A stretch of DNA of 64,000 bases, taken from positions 124,001 to 188,000 of the forward strand of contig NZ_JFJY01000006.1 in NCBI RefSeq assembly GCF_002115785.1, in the 5' to 3' direction. Below, one piece after another: positions 18,644-27,731 of this stretch (its first letter is position 1; every line of letters begins with the position of its first letter). Made by a program: the position numbers and the translations under genes. The stretch is from Thalassospira sp. MCCC 1A03138 (GTDB lineage: Bacteria > Pseudomonadota > Alphaproteobacteria > Rhodospirillales > Thalassospiraceae). Below the pieces are notes generated by a model. That model did not search any database. It was not told where the DNA came from and saw only the letters and a program-made list of their open reading frames with translations.

Positions 18644-19659
18644 GCTATATTGAAATCCGCAATATTTTCAAAATCTTCGGCCCGGATCCGCAAACAGCAC
18701 TTAAACTGGCACAAGACGGCGCCGACAAGGATGAAATCCTTGCCAAGACCGGCCATACGGTCGGCTTGCATGATGTATCACTCTCTGTCGAACGGGGCGA
18801 AACATTTGTCGTTATGGGGCTTTCGGGTTCGGGGAAATCAACACTGATCCGGCATCTGAACCGCCTGATTGATCCGACATCAGGCGAAGTCCTTTTTGAC
18901 GGCACCGATATCCTTGCCATGAGCATCAATGAATTGAATGCATTTCGGCGCAAAAGGCTTGGCATGGTGTTTCAGCGCTTCGGGCTTTTGCCCCACCGCA
19001 GTGTGATCGACAATGTCGGCTATGGTTTGGAAATTCAGGGGATTGATCGCAAACCACGCGAAAATGCGGCTCGCAACTGGATAGAACGGGTCGGCCTTGC
19101 CGGATACGAAGATAAATTCCCCGATCAGCTTTCAGGCGGCATGCAGCAGCGCGTGGGCCTTGCCCGTGCTTTAACGACCGACCCCGAAGTCCTTCTGATG
19201 GACGAGGCATTTTCAGCCCTTGATCCCCTTATCCGCAATGACATGCAGGATGAGTTGATGAAGCTTCAGGGCGAGCTTCATAAAACCATCGTGTTCATTA
19301 CCCATGATCTGGACGAGGCACTTGAGCTGGGCGACCGGATTGCGATCCTGAAGGATGGCAAACTCATTCAGGTCGGTCGACCCGAAGAAATCATCATGCA
19401 GCCCGCTGATGCGTATGTACGTGCCTTCACCCGCGATGTGAACAGATCACGGGTACTGCGTGCCCGTACCTTGATGCAGCCCGTTGCAAATGGCTGCGAC
19501 GTCAATGCGGGCTGGCCCAGGATTGCCGGGAACATGCGCCTTGAAGATATCCTGCCCGTCGCACTGGCGACCGAGGGATCAATGGCCGTGATTAACGACA
19601 GGCAAGAAACGGTCGGCATCTTAAGCAAACAACAGGTGATTGCAGCACTGGCCGCATAA
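18640..19659 (+). CDS. Glycine betaine-type ABC transporter ATPase, second system
   Basis: A 339-residue ATPase of the ProV/OpuAA family. It has Walker [10 protein letters not shown] near residue 63, signature [15 protein letters not shown] near 164, Walker [14 protein letters not shown] near 184 and FITHDLDEALELG. The C-terminal part after residue 270 is only about 70 residues and holds one reduced CBS-like unit, unlike the longer tail of the first ProV. It may therefore differ in how it senses osmotic strength. The start overlaps the permease stop (ATGA). Confidence 0.9.
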   Translation: MSYIEIRNIFKIFGPDPQTALKLAQDGADKDEILAKTGHTVGLHDVSLSVERGETFVVMGLSGSGKSTLIRHLNRLIDPTSGEVLFDGTDILAMSINELNAFRRKRLGMVFQRFGLLPHRSVIDNVGYGLEIQGIDRKPRENAARNWIERVGLAGYEDKFPDQLSGGMQQRVGLARALTTDPEVLLMDEAFSALDPLIRNDMQDELMKLQGELHKTIVFITHDLDEALELGDRIAILKDGKLIQVGRPEEIIMQPADAYVRAFTRDVNRSRVLRARTLMQPVANGCDVNAGWPRIAGNMRLEDILPVALATEGSMAVINDRQETVGILSKQQVIAALAA

Positions 19660-19757
19660 TTTTTTGATTAGAGGCTTCTAATTGCTTGATAAAATTCTTA
19701 TATTCATACGAATACAAGCGATAATATCGGGCAGGAATTCAGTCTCATGGCACTTCG

Positions 19758-20891
19758 TTGACCACCGGAACCCAAAACATATTGCATGTCGTGTGCGAAA
19801 GCGACCGCACGGCTTTGATGCCGGTATCCCTACTTGGTTTTGACATTCGGATCTCGTCCATTGCTGATAAAATTCCGCTGGACGCGCAAACCATCGTTCT
19901 GGATATCGATCTTGCGAAGGCCGATAATATCACCAAGCTGACAGCGTTTCGCAAAACGGCTCCTGCCCGCTGCAAACAGATTTTCGCGATTACAAAAGGT
20001 AACCTGCAGGAAGAATTGCAGGCGACTACACTTGGGGCGCGAAAGACAATCCACAAACCGTTAAACGATGTCGGCCTGGCAAGAATTATCGAAGACATTC
20101 GCGAGGCGGAGGGCATATTTACCCCGACCGCGACCAAAGCAATAAACGCGGCGGCAAAGACACTTGAAAACACCTTTGCCCAGTTCGGTGCAAACAGGCC
20201 TGTCGATCTGCAGGAAGTTGCCGCAACCGGCGAAGAAGTTGCAAAAACCATCGGCGATGTTGGGATAAATGAATGGCTTTCGACCGTTAGGGCCTATCAC
20301 CAGACAACGTTCCAGCACATCCTGATCGTAACCGGTCTTGCCTGCTCGTTTGCAACAGCAATGGGAATGCGGCGTAGCGATATAGAAAAGCTGACCATCG
20401 CCGGATTGCTGCATGATATCGGCAAGGTCGATATCCCGGCTGCAATCCTTGATAAGCCGGGAAAATTAACCCCCGAAGAGTTTGACGTCATCCGTACCCA
20501 TCCCTTGGCGGGTTACCAGTTCCTTTCCCGGCAAGGCGGCATTGACGAAGACGTTCTGGATGCCATCCTGCATCATCATGAATTCCTAAACGGCACTGGC
20601 TACCCTGATGGCCTTTCAGGTGACCAAATTAGCGATCTGACCCGTATTCTGACCGTTTGCGATATCATGGGCGCACTGCTTGAACGTCGATCCTACAAAC
20701 AACCTTTCAGCGTCACAGAATCTTTATCCATCCTTTTGCAAATGGCCAACGACGGAAAAGTGGAAAAGGTCTTGGTGCACGCCCTAGGCAGGACGCTTGA
20801 AAAGAACGTCAACGCAATCAACAATAAAATCCCGGACGAAAGCCTGATTGCGCTGGCCCCGCTATATCAATCACCCGTCGACGCGCGATAA
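19758..20891 (+). CDS. HD-GYP domain protein with degenerate receiver-like N-terminus
   Basis: A 377-residue putative cyclic-di-GMP phosphodiesterase. Residues 1-115 resemble a response-regulator receiver fold (TIVLDIDLAKADN near 46 as a possible phosphorylation site), though the acidic pocket is not convincing. The C-terminal HD-GYP domain has LLHDIGKVDIP near residue 220, RTHPLAGY, and HHHEFLNGTGYPDGLSG near residue 275, which retains the HD and HHExxxGxGYP metal and GYP motifs. The best start is TTG at 19758; ATG GCA CTT CGT TGA just upstream ends on the TTG, a possible coupled mini-ORF. Its 3' end overlaps the convergent rfbC gene by 25 bp. Confidence 0.85.
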   Translation: MTTGTQNILHVVCESDRTALMPVSLLGFDIRISSIADKIPLDAQTIVLDIDLAKADNITKLTAFRKTAPARCKQIFAITKGNLQEELQATTLGARKTIHKPLNDVGLARIIEDIREAEGIFTPTATKAINAAAKTLENTFAQFGANRPVDLQEVAATGEEVAKTIGDVGINEWLSTVRAYHQTTFQHILIVTGLACSFATAMGMRRSDIEKLTIAGLLHDIGKVDIPAAILDKPGKLTPEEFDVIRTHPLAGYQFLSRQGGIDEDVLDAILHHHEFLNGTGYPDGLSGDQISDLTRILTVCDIMGALLERRSYKQPFSVTESLSILLQMANDGKVEKVLVHALGRTLEKNVNAINNKIPDESLIALAPLYQSPVDAR

Positions 20892-21490
20892 CGCCCGATA
20901 TCCCCGGCAAGAGCATGATGCGCTGCCGCCGCACGCGCAACATCAACTGAAAACAGTTCGATCAATGCGGGCTGCGCTCTGTCTTTTTCCGATAGTACGG
21001 GCTGCTGACCAAATAATTCCCAATCGATCTGAAGATCAGGGTCATTCCACGCGATCCCACGGTCATTTTCAGGGCTGTAATAATCCGACACCTTGTAAAT
21101 CACGGTTGTGTCGGGCCGCATGGTACGGAACCCATGGGCAAACCCCGGCGGTATCCATAGCTGATACCAGTTTTCCGCCGACAGTTTGATCTTGATGTGC
21201 TGCCCGAAAGTCGGTGAATGCGGTCGGATATCAACGGCGATATCCATGATCTCCCCCGTTGTCACCCGGACCAGCTTACCCTGAACATGGGGTTCAGATT
21301 GGTAATGCAAACCACGAATGGTGTTGACCGGTTTACTGATGGACTGGTTTTCCTGCACCAGTGTTACGTCGCCAATCGCGGCACGAAATTCATCTTCGCG
21401 GAAGGTTTCGGCAAATGTTCCACGCGGGTCACGATGACGGTTGGGGACAAAAAGCACCGGCCCGTCTATGTCAAAACGATCAAATTCCAT
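20867..21490 (-). CDS. rfbC: dTDP-4-dehydrorhamnose 3,5-epimerase
   Basis: A 207-residue cupin-fold epimerase for dTDP-L-rhamnose or a related deoxysugar. The motifs are complete: ETFREDEF near 29, TIRGLHYQ with the catalytic His near 62, a WIPPGFAHGF segment near 118, and YKVSDYYSPENDRGIAWNDP near 137 with the catalytic Tyr. Length is slightly above the usual 180-190. It is the last gene of the minus-strand glycan locus, 12 bp after the sialidase-like gene. The other three rhamnose genes are not in the window. Confidence 0.9.
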   Translation of the reverse strand: MEFDRFDIDGPVLFVPNRHRDPRGTFAETFREDEFRAAIGDVTLVQENQSISKPVNTIRGLHYQSEPHVQGKLVRVTTGEIMDIAVDIRPHSPTFGQHIKIKLSAENWYQLWIPPGFAHGFRTMRPDTTVIYKVSDYYSPENDRGIAWNDPDLQIDWELFGQQPVLSEKDRAQPALIELFSVDVARAAAAHHALAGDIGRYRASTGD

Positions 21491-21502
21491 AGCCTTATCC
21501 TT

Positions 21503-22705
21503 TTACTTCCTGATGGAAACGGGAAAACGCACCAACTGTCGCGGCACCCGCCACTTGCCCTTATAGGGTTTGGGGATCAGCCGCACGAAGACGAGGCTGG
21601 CCTCGTCATCGACGGTACTAAAAAGCCGGTCGTGACTGTCTTCGTCAATCATCGTGGCATAGGCGGCAAACGGGTCCCTTGGCCCGGCATCCGGGTCCAG
21701 ATCCTCATCCAGAAGGAACTGCGGACCCGACCAGTTTTTCATATCTGCTGACGTCGAATAAAAGATGCCGTGACGATCTGTACCGTCCTTGTTGCGCTGC
21801 CGGTGCTGATAGATCGCAATAAAGTTATTGGTGCCTTCGTGTCGTACCAGCCCCCGGATCGACGTAATGCCTTTTGGGCCAACGCGGGCGCAATCAGTCT
21901 GTTTGACTTGCCATCCGCTATCAGTCAGACGGGCAGCATCAATGAAATCCTTGCCATCCCAAACCTGCCAGCTTGACGGATCATTGGCAGGCGCGCGGAC
22001 CAGACAATTGCGCGAATTCTTCCATTCCTCTTCCCGTCGCCAGACAATGGCATAAAGATAATTCTGCCAATTGATGATGTTGGTCACGGTTACATAGCTT
22101 GGTGCACGTTTGCGATCATCACGATAAGGTTCCGGCGGCGGGAATGGCGCGTGATGGGGTGGTTTTCCCAGATAATCAAATGTCTTGCCACCATCGGTCG
22201 ATTTCAGGGTAACCAGTCCGTTGATCCAGCAATCAATACGTTTTGTACGTCCCTTGCAGGGCATTTCATGCCGATATGGCATGAAGCTGGCGCTGCCGAG
22301 CGCATAAACATTTTTGCCATCATTGGTGTAAATGGCGTGAATCCAGGTGCGGTCATCAAGAAGATCGGGTTGCGCTTTGCCCGCCGCCATGAACCGGCTG
22401 TCGCAATCGGGTTTCAGGCTATCGAAACCATACCCGACAAATGCCCGGTTCTGAAAATTCGGCGCGAACAGGATCATGCGCCCCCTGTCATCGCGAAAGG
22501 CACGTGCCGGTGCATCGGGTAGATGATGTGAATCACAGCCCGCAACGTCACTGTCGAAAATGACTTTTTCCGGCCCTGTGACGGACAATTCCAGCGCCGA
22601 GGAATTCGGAGATGTAAAAGCAAGTATGCCGCCCCCCGACAACACAGTTGCGATCAGTACTGCCGCGTAGCGGAAATGCGATCTGATTAACACGTCGCCA
22701 TCCAT
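21503..22705 (-). CDS. Secreted or membrane-anchored sialidase-like beta-propeller protein
   Basis: A 400-residue protein of unknown function. A hydrophobic segment at residues 12-30 follows a short basic N-terminus, so it is exported or anchored in the inner membrane facing the periplasm. The rest shows beta-propeller-like strands with sialidase features: KSTDGGKTFDYLG near residue 167 is an Asp-box (SxDxGxTW-like), and a second weaker copy is STSADMKNWSGPQ near residue 317. Several cysteines (near 55, 80, 149 and 158) may form disulphides. Its place between rfbC and a pyruvyltransferase gene suggests glycan binding or trimming. No catalytic sialidase residues could be assigned. Confidence 0.6.
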   Translation of the reverse strand: MDGDVLIRSHFRYAAVLIATVLSGGGILAFTSPNSSALELSVTGPEKVIFDSDVAGCDSHHLPDAPARAFRDDRGRMILFAPNFQNRAFVGYGFDSLKPDCDSRFMAAGKAQPDLLDDRTWIHAIYTNDGKNVYALGSASFMPYRHEMPCKGRTKRIDCWINGLVTLKSTDGGKTFDYLGKPPHHAPFPPPEPYRDDRKRAPSYVTVTNIINWQNYLYAIVWRREEEWKNSRNCLVRAPANDPSSWQVWDGKDFIDAARLTDSGWQVKQTDCARVGPKGITSIRGLVRHEGTNNFIAIYQHRQRNKDGTDRHGIFYSTSADMKNWSGPQFLLDEDLDPDAGPRDPFAAYATMIDEDSHDRLFSTVDDEASLVFVRLIPKPYKGKWRVPRQLVRFPVSIRK

Positions 22706-22777
22706 TGCCGTTTGAAACGAAAAGAAATACGGGCATGACCGGCACTAGGAAAACCGGCCATACCCGCACAGCATTGA

Positions 22778-24016
22778 TCACGCCGCCTCGACGACGTATG
22801 GGGTCGGAGTTGCACCAAGGCGGTGTGCCATGCTGTTCTCTTCGAGGAAGGTTTTGAGTTCACCAAACCTCATCTGGTAGGTTTCCTCGAAATGGCCGAA
22901 ATCGGCTTGATCCCAAGCTTCTTCGAAAGAAAACTTGTCGATATAGCGACCGTCGACATGCGGAATGCCCAGCGTTTTGACAAATTCGCGGGTTCGCGTG
23001 TCATACGTGATGTAAAGCGCAGGCACTTCGTTGGCGAGCGCCAGAAGATTACCATGCAGACGGAAGCCGGTTACGGCATCAAGATGCCGTTCTGCTTCCT
23101 CGAAATCTGCCACCGTTTCGAAAACCGCCAGTGACGATTTATACAGTTGCAGGATCGGGTCGTTTTCACCGTAAAGCCAGCGTTCCTTGATAAGCTGATT
23201 GACGGCCTTTGCCATCACTTCGTCCGCGTTGGCAATCTGGTTGCAGCGGGCATAGAAAATGGCCTTTTCTTCCAGTTCACCCGCACACAGGAATTCGGTC
23301 TGATATCGTTCAGCAAGTGTGCGCATCAAATAGCGTTGCAGCGTCCCAAAACCATGTGTTTTGCGCCTTAGGGTAAAACCGAGCCTTTTAATTTCGTTGG
23401 CCTTGATGCGGGGGAGACTGAGTTTCGGTTTGCAGTGGCGGAACGCCGTCGGACACCCAAAAACGCGGACATTCTTGATCCCGATTGAGTTCAGCGCCTT
23501 TTTCGAAAGATTCCCGCGCACCCCCAGCGTTGCCGACCGATGAGATACGATTTGAAGGAAACGCTTGGTCGACTCATTGACGTAGTCTTCGGAATTGTCA
23601 GGTGTTTGTACACCAATACCAAATGCAATTACCGGAACTTTGGTTCGCTCCAGCACCCGAATGATCGGATCCCATTGACCGTTGGTATGGATGTAATTCG
23701 ATCCGCGCAGAAACAGATAATCAAGCTGGTTGATTTTTTCGATCTGGGCTTCTGAAATATCGCCATTGGCCGAAGCATAAATAGGATAGAGTTCAGCGTA
23801 ATCAAGAATTCTCAGGGATGAGTCATAGACGAAGCAGTCACCGATATTGGTAAATAGCCGAGTGGCTTTTTCCGGGGATCCAAAAGTATGCGTTACCACT
23901 CCGACATTTTCGACAACTCTGCCTGCCGGCATGAGAACGCCGATACGGGGCCTCTGGCCAGTTGAGGGGGTTATCTGGCTCATTTCTGGTACTCCTGCTA
24001 TTGCGGTTCGGGCCAT
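22778..24016 (-). CDS. Polysaccharide pyruvyl transferase, copy 1
   Basis: A protein of about 412 residues in the polysaccharide pyruvyl transferase (CsaB-type) family, which uses phosphoenolpyruvate to place ketal pyruvate on sugars. Motifs are FTNIGDCFVYDSSLRIL, YLFLRGSNYIHTN, AFGIGVQTP and TGFRLHGNLLALANEVPALYI, with the RxHG signature. The frame is open to 24097, but the ATG at 24016 has an AAGGA ribosome site; the ATG at 23983 with AGGAG is a second possibility. It is paralogous to the gene at 25182-26372 and downstream of galE. It would add negative charge to the surface glycan. Confidence 0.82.
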   Translation of the reverse strand: MARTAIAGVPEMSQITPSTGQRPRIGVLMPAGRVVENVGVVTHTFGSPEKATRLFTNIGDCFVYDSSLRILDYAELYPIYASANGDISEAQIEKINQLDYLFLRGSNYIHTNGQWDPIIRVLERTKVPVIAFGIGVQTPDNSEDYVNESTKRFLQIVSHRSATLGVRGNLSKKALNSIGIKNVRVFGCPTAFRHCKPKLSLPRIKANEIKRLGFTLRRKTHGFGTLQRYLMRTLAERYQTEFLCAGELEEKAIFYARCNQIANADEVMAKAVNQLIKERWLYGENDPILQLYKSSLAVFETVADFEEAERHLDAVTGFRLHGNLLALANEVPALYITYDTRTREFVKTLGIPHVDGRYIDKFSFEEAWDQADFGHFEETYQMRFGELKTFLEENSMAHRLGATPTPYVVEAA

Positions 24017-24077
24017 TTTGATCCTTCTGAACCGCTTGCTCGTAATGGACGTTTCCTCCCTTTCTGGCGCTCGGGTG

Positions 24078-25076
24078 TTATGCGGCGTCGACCACATGAC
24101 GGTTTTTCAGGCTTTCCTCCCAGTCAAGGGCATGACGCACGATCATTTCAAGATCATCATGTTTCGGCACCCAACCGAGTTTTTCACGAACACGGTCTGC
24201 TCCGGCAATCAGGGCCGCGGGATCACCCGGCCGGCGTTCGGCCAGTTTGACCGGGAAATCAACGCCTGATACTTCCTTGACCGCCGAAATCACTTCCTTG
24301 ACGGAAAAACCACGACCGTAACCACAATTCATCACGTCGCTTTCGCCGCCATTTTCCAGATATTCCAATGCAAGAACATGCGCATTGGCAAGATCGGAAA
24401 CATGGATGTAGTCGCGAATGCAGGTGCCATCGGGGGTTTCGTAATCTTCGCCATAGATTTCCAGATGCGAGCGGACACCGGTCGCGGCCTGGCTTGCGAT
24501 CTTGATCAGATGGGTCGCCTTGCGTGACGTCTGCCCTGCCCGACCTTTGGGATCGGCACCGGCAACATTGAAATAGCGTAATGCGACATAATTCATGTCA
24601 TGGGCAACCGATGCATCGGCCAGCATCTTTTCCGTCATCATTTTCGACGTGCCATAAGGCGAAATCGGTTTTGACGGGAAATCTTCAAGGATCGGGGTTT
24701 TGGCCGGTTCACCATAAACACCTGCGGTCGAGGAAAAGATGAAATGCCGGATACCTGCATCAACAGCGGCCTGCGCCAAAGCACGCGAATTCACCGTGTT
24801 GTTGTAGTAATAATCAAGCGGGTAAACGACGGATTCCGGCACGATGATCGAGCCCGCAAAATGCATGATTGCCGTCACATCGTGATCAGTGATGAGTTTG
24901 CGAACCAGCTCATAATCGCCGCAGTCACCTTCGACAAAGGCAGCCCCGGCCGGAACGGCCCAGCGGTGCCCCTGACTAAGGTTATCGAGGACGACGACAT
25001 GTCGCCCGGCATCCAGAAGTGCAAGCGCTGCGTGGCTACCGATATAACCTGCGCCACCCGTTACAAGTACAGTCAT
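24078..25076 (-). CDS. galE: UDP-glucose 4-epimerase
   Basis: A 332-residue short-chain dehydrogenase-like epimerase. It has the NAD-binding VTGGAGYIGSHAALALL at residue 5, the catalytic SSTAGVYG segment near 120, and YGTSKMM (YxxxK) near 145, with RYFNVAGADPKG near 172 and the C-terminal RRPGDPAALIA typical of GalE. It interconverts UDP-Glc and UDP-Gal to supply UDP-galactose. It lies between two pyruvyltransferase genes, so galactose may be the pyruvylated residue; that is inference. Confidence 0.93.
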   Translation of the reverse strand: MTVLVTGGAGYIGSHAALALLDAGRHVVVLDNLSQGHRWAVPAGAAFVEGDCGDYELVRKLITDHDVTAIMHFAGSIIVPESVVYPLDYYYNNTVNSRALAQAAVDAGIRHFIFSSTAGVYGEPAKTPILEDFPSKPISPYGTSKMMTEKMLADASVAHDMNYVALRYFNVAGADPKGRAGQTSRKATHLIKIASQAATGVRSHLEIYGEDYETPDGTCIRDYIHVSDLANAHVLALEYLENGGESDVMNCGYGRGFSVKEVISAVKEVSGVDFPVKLAERRPGDPAALIAGADRVREKLGWVPKHDDLEMIVRHALDWEESLKNRHVVDAA

Positions 25077-25181
25077 TGCCGTATCTCCTTGTTATCGCTG
25101 TCCATTTCTGGACATGCTTGTGGTGGCACAGCCATCCCGCCCGATAGATAGTACGGTGCGAAATGGCTGCACCGGGTTTAA

Positions 25182-26372
25182 TCAGGCGACCTTGCGCTCG
25201 GGCTGAGCGTCTCGGGCCATCACATCAACCATTTTGTGGTCGATATTGTTTTCCGTAAGGAACGTTGCCATCTCGCGATAGGTCTGGAACCAGGCGCGAT
25301 TGAATTTGTCGAACAGATCCTGATTCCAGTAATCCTCAAGCACGAATTCCTTTTTCGAGAACACGTCGTAGGAAGGAATCTGATAGGTTTCGGCAAATTC
25401 TACCGTGCGGCTGTCATAGGTGAAATAGATCGACGGAACACCGTTCGACAAAGCCATCAGATTGCCGTGCAAACGATAGCCCAGAACACAATCCTTGGTG
25501 CGGACCAGATGTTCGTAATCGGCCACGACATCCGAATAGAACAGCTTTTCGCGATACAGCTTTTCCATCGTCGGATCGAGATACCAGTTCTTGACCCAAT
25601 CGTTGTTTTTAAGGGCCTGCATTGCCTCTTCTTTCTGGGCATTTGTCCCGAAAACCAGTTTCTTTTCTTCGGGTTCGCCCTGGGCCATCAGGGTGATGTC
25701 ATCGAACCGATGTGCCAGTTCCTTGACCAGGTCACGATGGAAAGTCAGATACCGTTCGATGTTCTGTGCATAGGCCGGGGAAACTTCGCGCCGCAGGGTG
25801 ATGCCGACATTGCGTACAGCGTCAAGCGACGGGAGCTTGATGCGCATATCCGGATTATTGGACCGGAAGGCCGTCGGACACCCGACAATGCGAACATTGG
25901 CTATACCAAGATCCCAAAGAACCTGGGCAGTGTAAGCCCCGCGCACACCGATTGAAGTCGTGGAATCGGCCATCATCCGCAAGACGCGTTTGGTCTGGTC
26001 GGACAATTCCAGCTTACCCTTGACCGGGGCCTGCGCACCGATACCAAAACCCAGAACAGGCAGGCGCAGCCGTTCAAGGACTTCGATGGTATTGCGCCAA
26101 TCCATGTCAGAATGGATATAGTTCGACCCGCGCAGGAAGACGTAATCGTATTCTTCACGCAGACGATCAATGTCTTCCATTTTGGGCTCTGCAATCGGCA
26201 GAACACCGAGCTTGTCATAGTTCATCAATTTCAGTGATGAATCGTATACGAACGCATCGCCAATATTGTGATAGTGGTCGATACTACGTTGAATATCCTG
26301 ATAATTGTACCAGCGGACACAATCATGGTCGTAGACTTCGCCCGATGGAATCATTACGAGAACGCGCGCCAT
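25182..26372 (-). CDS. Polysaccharide pyruvyl transferase, copy 2
   Basis: A 396-residue pyruvyl transferase family protein starting MARVLVMIPSGEVYDHD. It shares with copy 1 the segments NIGDAFVYDSSLKLM, YVFLRGSNYIHSD, GFGIGAQAP and LGYRLHGNLMALSNGVPSIYFTYDSRT, so the two are paralogues split by galE. A 36-bp gap precedes it after the upstream GT4 gene. Two enzymes suggest two different pyruvylated positions or linkages in the repeat unit. The ribosome site AAGGAG lies 6 bases before the ATG. Confidence 0.82.
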   Translation of the reverse strand: MARVLVMIPSGEVYDHDCVRWYNYQDIQRSIDHYHNIGDAFVYDSSLKLMNYDKLGVLPIAEPKMEDIDRLREEYDYVFLRGSNYIHSDMDWRNTIEVLERLRLPVLGFGIGAQAPVKGKLELSDQTKRVLRMMADSTTSIGVRGAYTAQVLWDLGIANVRIVGCPTAFRSNNPDMRIKLPSLDAVRNVGITLRREVSPAYAQNIERYLTFHRDLVKELAHRFDDITLMAQGEPEEKKLVFGTNAQKEEAMQALKNNDWVKNWYLDPTMEKLYREKLFYSDVVADYEHLVRTKDCVLGYRLHGNLMALSNGVPSIYFTYDSRTVEFAETYQIPSYDVFSKKEFVLEDYWNQDLFDKFNRAWFQTYREMATFLTENNIDHKMVDVMARDAQPERKVA

Positions 26373-26408
26373 AGTATTTCTCCTTGGCTAGGTGACTTCT
26401 GATTATCG

Positions 26409-27731
26409 TTATGCCGTGCTGGCGACGGAGTGCTGCGACACAGGAGTCACAGACATCGGGCGGGTCTCGAGAACCTCCCGGTACTGCGCGAGATGTTGCT
26501 CGGCGCAATTGATATAGGTCGGCGGGCGAGGAATCCCCTCACGCATCCGATCCCAGATTTTATTGTCGGTAAGGGCATCAACAAGACGGTCGGCAAGGTC
26601 TTCGGCACTGCCGACACGGAAATGCAGACCATTGACGCCATCAGTAATTTTTTCGGCCATGCCACCGATGTTGGAACAGATCATCGGACGCCCATGGAAG
26701 AAGGCTTCCTGAATGACGATCGGTGAATTTTCCCACCAGATCGACGGAATGATCGTCCAGTCGGCGAGCTCCATCAGTTTGGGCATTTCGCTGTTCTGAT
26801 AAGCGCCATAGAACCGGACACGTTCACCGGCCTTTTCGATCAGGTCGTGGACTTTTTCCTGATATTCAATGGGTTGCCGCTCAAGATTGCCACCAAAGAT
26901 CATCATCCGGGCATCATCCCCCCAGATATCATCAGGCACACGGCCCACCGCATCCAGCAGGATATCAGCACCCTTGAACATGGTCAGTTGACCAAAGAAC
27001 GCGAAACGCGACCGGCGTGGCTGTGCCTTCGAAAGTGCCCGGGTATTTGCCGCCTCCTTGACGTCCAGACCGTTTTCGATCACCGACATCTTGTCACGAT
27101 CCAATCCCCAGTCGACAAACCGGTCCGCCAGAAAATCGCTGGGCGACACATAATGATCGGCCAGATTAAGCATCGCCTTGATGAACCGTTCACGACGCAG
27201 AAAGGATGCCGGCGAGATGTTCTGGAAACAGCCGTTACATTCGATGGGGCTTGCCCGGTTGCAAAGCTTCGTGCCACCGCTTTTGACCATCTGACCGTGG
27301 TTGTGGCAGATCGTCAGGAATTCGTGGAAGGTAAAGAAGATCGCAGCATCCGGCATGGCTTCGCGGATCGCATAGATCGTTTCCAAACCGAGGCCGAGAT
27401 AGTGGTGAAAATGCACAACATCCGGCTCATAATCGCGCACAAAGCGCAACAGATCGCGATCAATTTCGTCAGTATTCCCGTTCGACAGCAGAAAATGATC
27501 ATAGTTTTCTGCATGATACAGGATTTCGTTATCTTTCTGGCGCAAGCTCATCAGTGCAGACGCACCGTGACGCGGCACCGGATGACCGACACGGGCCAGA
27601 TAGAAGCTTTCCACCCCGTCCAGTTCGTTCAAGCCTTTATGCAGGTTGTAAGAGGCCACTTCGGCCCCGCCCAGCGACATGCTGGGATGTCCGTGCGAAA
27701 TGATGAGGACACGCAGGTCAGTCGACGGCAT
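26409..27731 (-). CDS. Glycosyltransferase family 4
   Basis: A GT-B enzyme of about 440 residues. The frame is open to 27794, but the ATG at 27731 (MPSTDLRVLIISHGHP) has a GGAG ribosome site, gives the natural GT4 opening, and overlaps the upstream 730-residue gene by 14 bp. The acceptor domain has SLGGAEVASYNL; the donor domain has FAFFGQLTMFKGADILLDA and SIWWENSPIVIQEAFFHGRP, with EX7E in ENSPIVIQE. A cysteine group CHNHGQ, CNRASPIECNGCF near residue 150 could hold a metal. It is paralogous to the GT4 at 30874-32136. Confidence 0.85.
   Translation of the reverse strand: MPSTDLRVLIISHGHPSMSLGGAEVASYNLHKGLNELDGVESFYLARVGHPVPRHGASALMSLRQKDNEILYHAENYDHFLLSNGNTDEIDRDLLRFVRDYEPDVVHFHHYLGLGLETIYAIREAMPDAAIFFTFHEFLTICHNHGQMVKSGGTKLCNRASPIECNGCFQNISPASFLRRERFIKAMLNLADHYVSPSDFLADRFVDWGLDRDKMSVIENGLDVKEAANTRALSKAQPRRSRFAFFGQLTMFKGADILLDAVGRVPDDIWGDDARMMIFGGNLERQPIEYQEKVHDLIEKAGERVRFYGAYQNSEMPKLMELADWTIIPSIWWENSPIVIQEAFFHGRPMICSNIGGMAEKITDGVNGLHFRVGSAEDLADRLVDALTDNKIWDRMREGIPRPPTYINCAEQHLAQYREVLETRPMSVTPVSQHSVASTA

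Noticed and set aside
25155..25175. CGGTGC/GCACCG hairpin between galE and the second pyruvyltransferase gene
   Set aside because: Short stem, no T-run on either strand; not enough for a terminator call.
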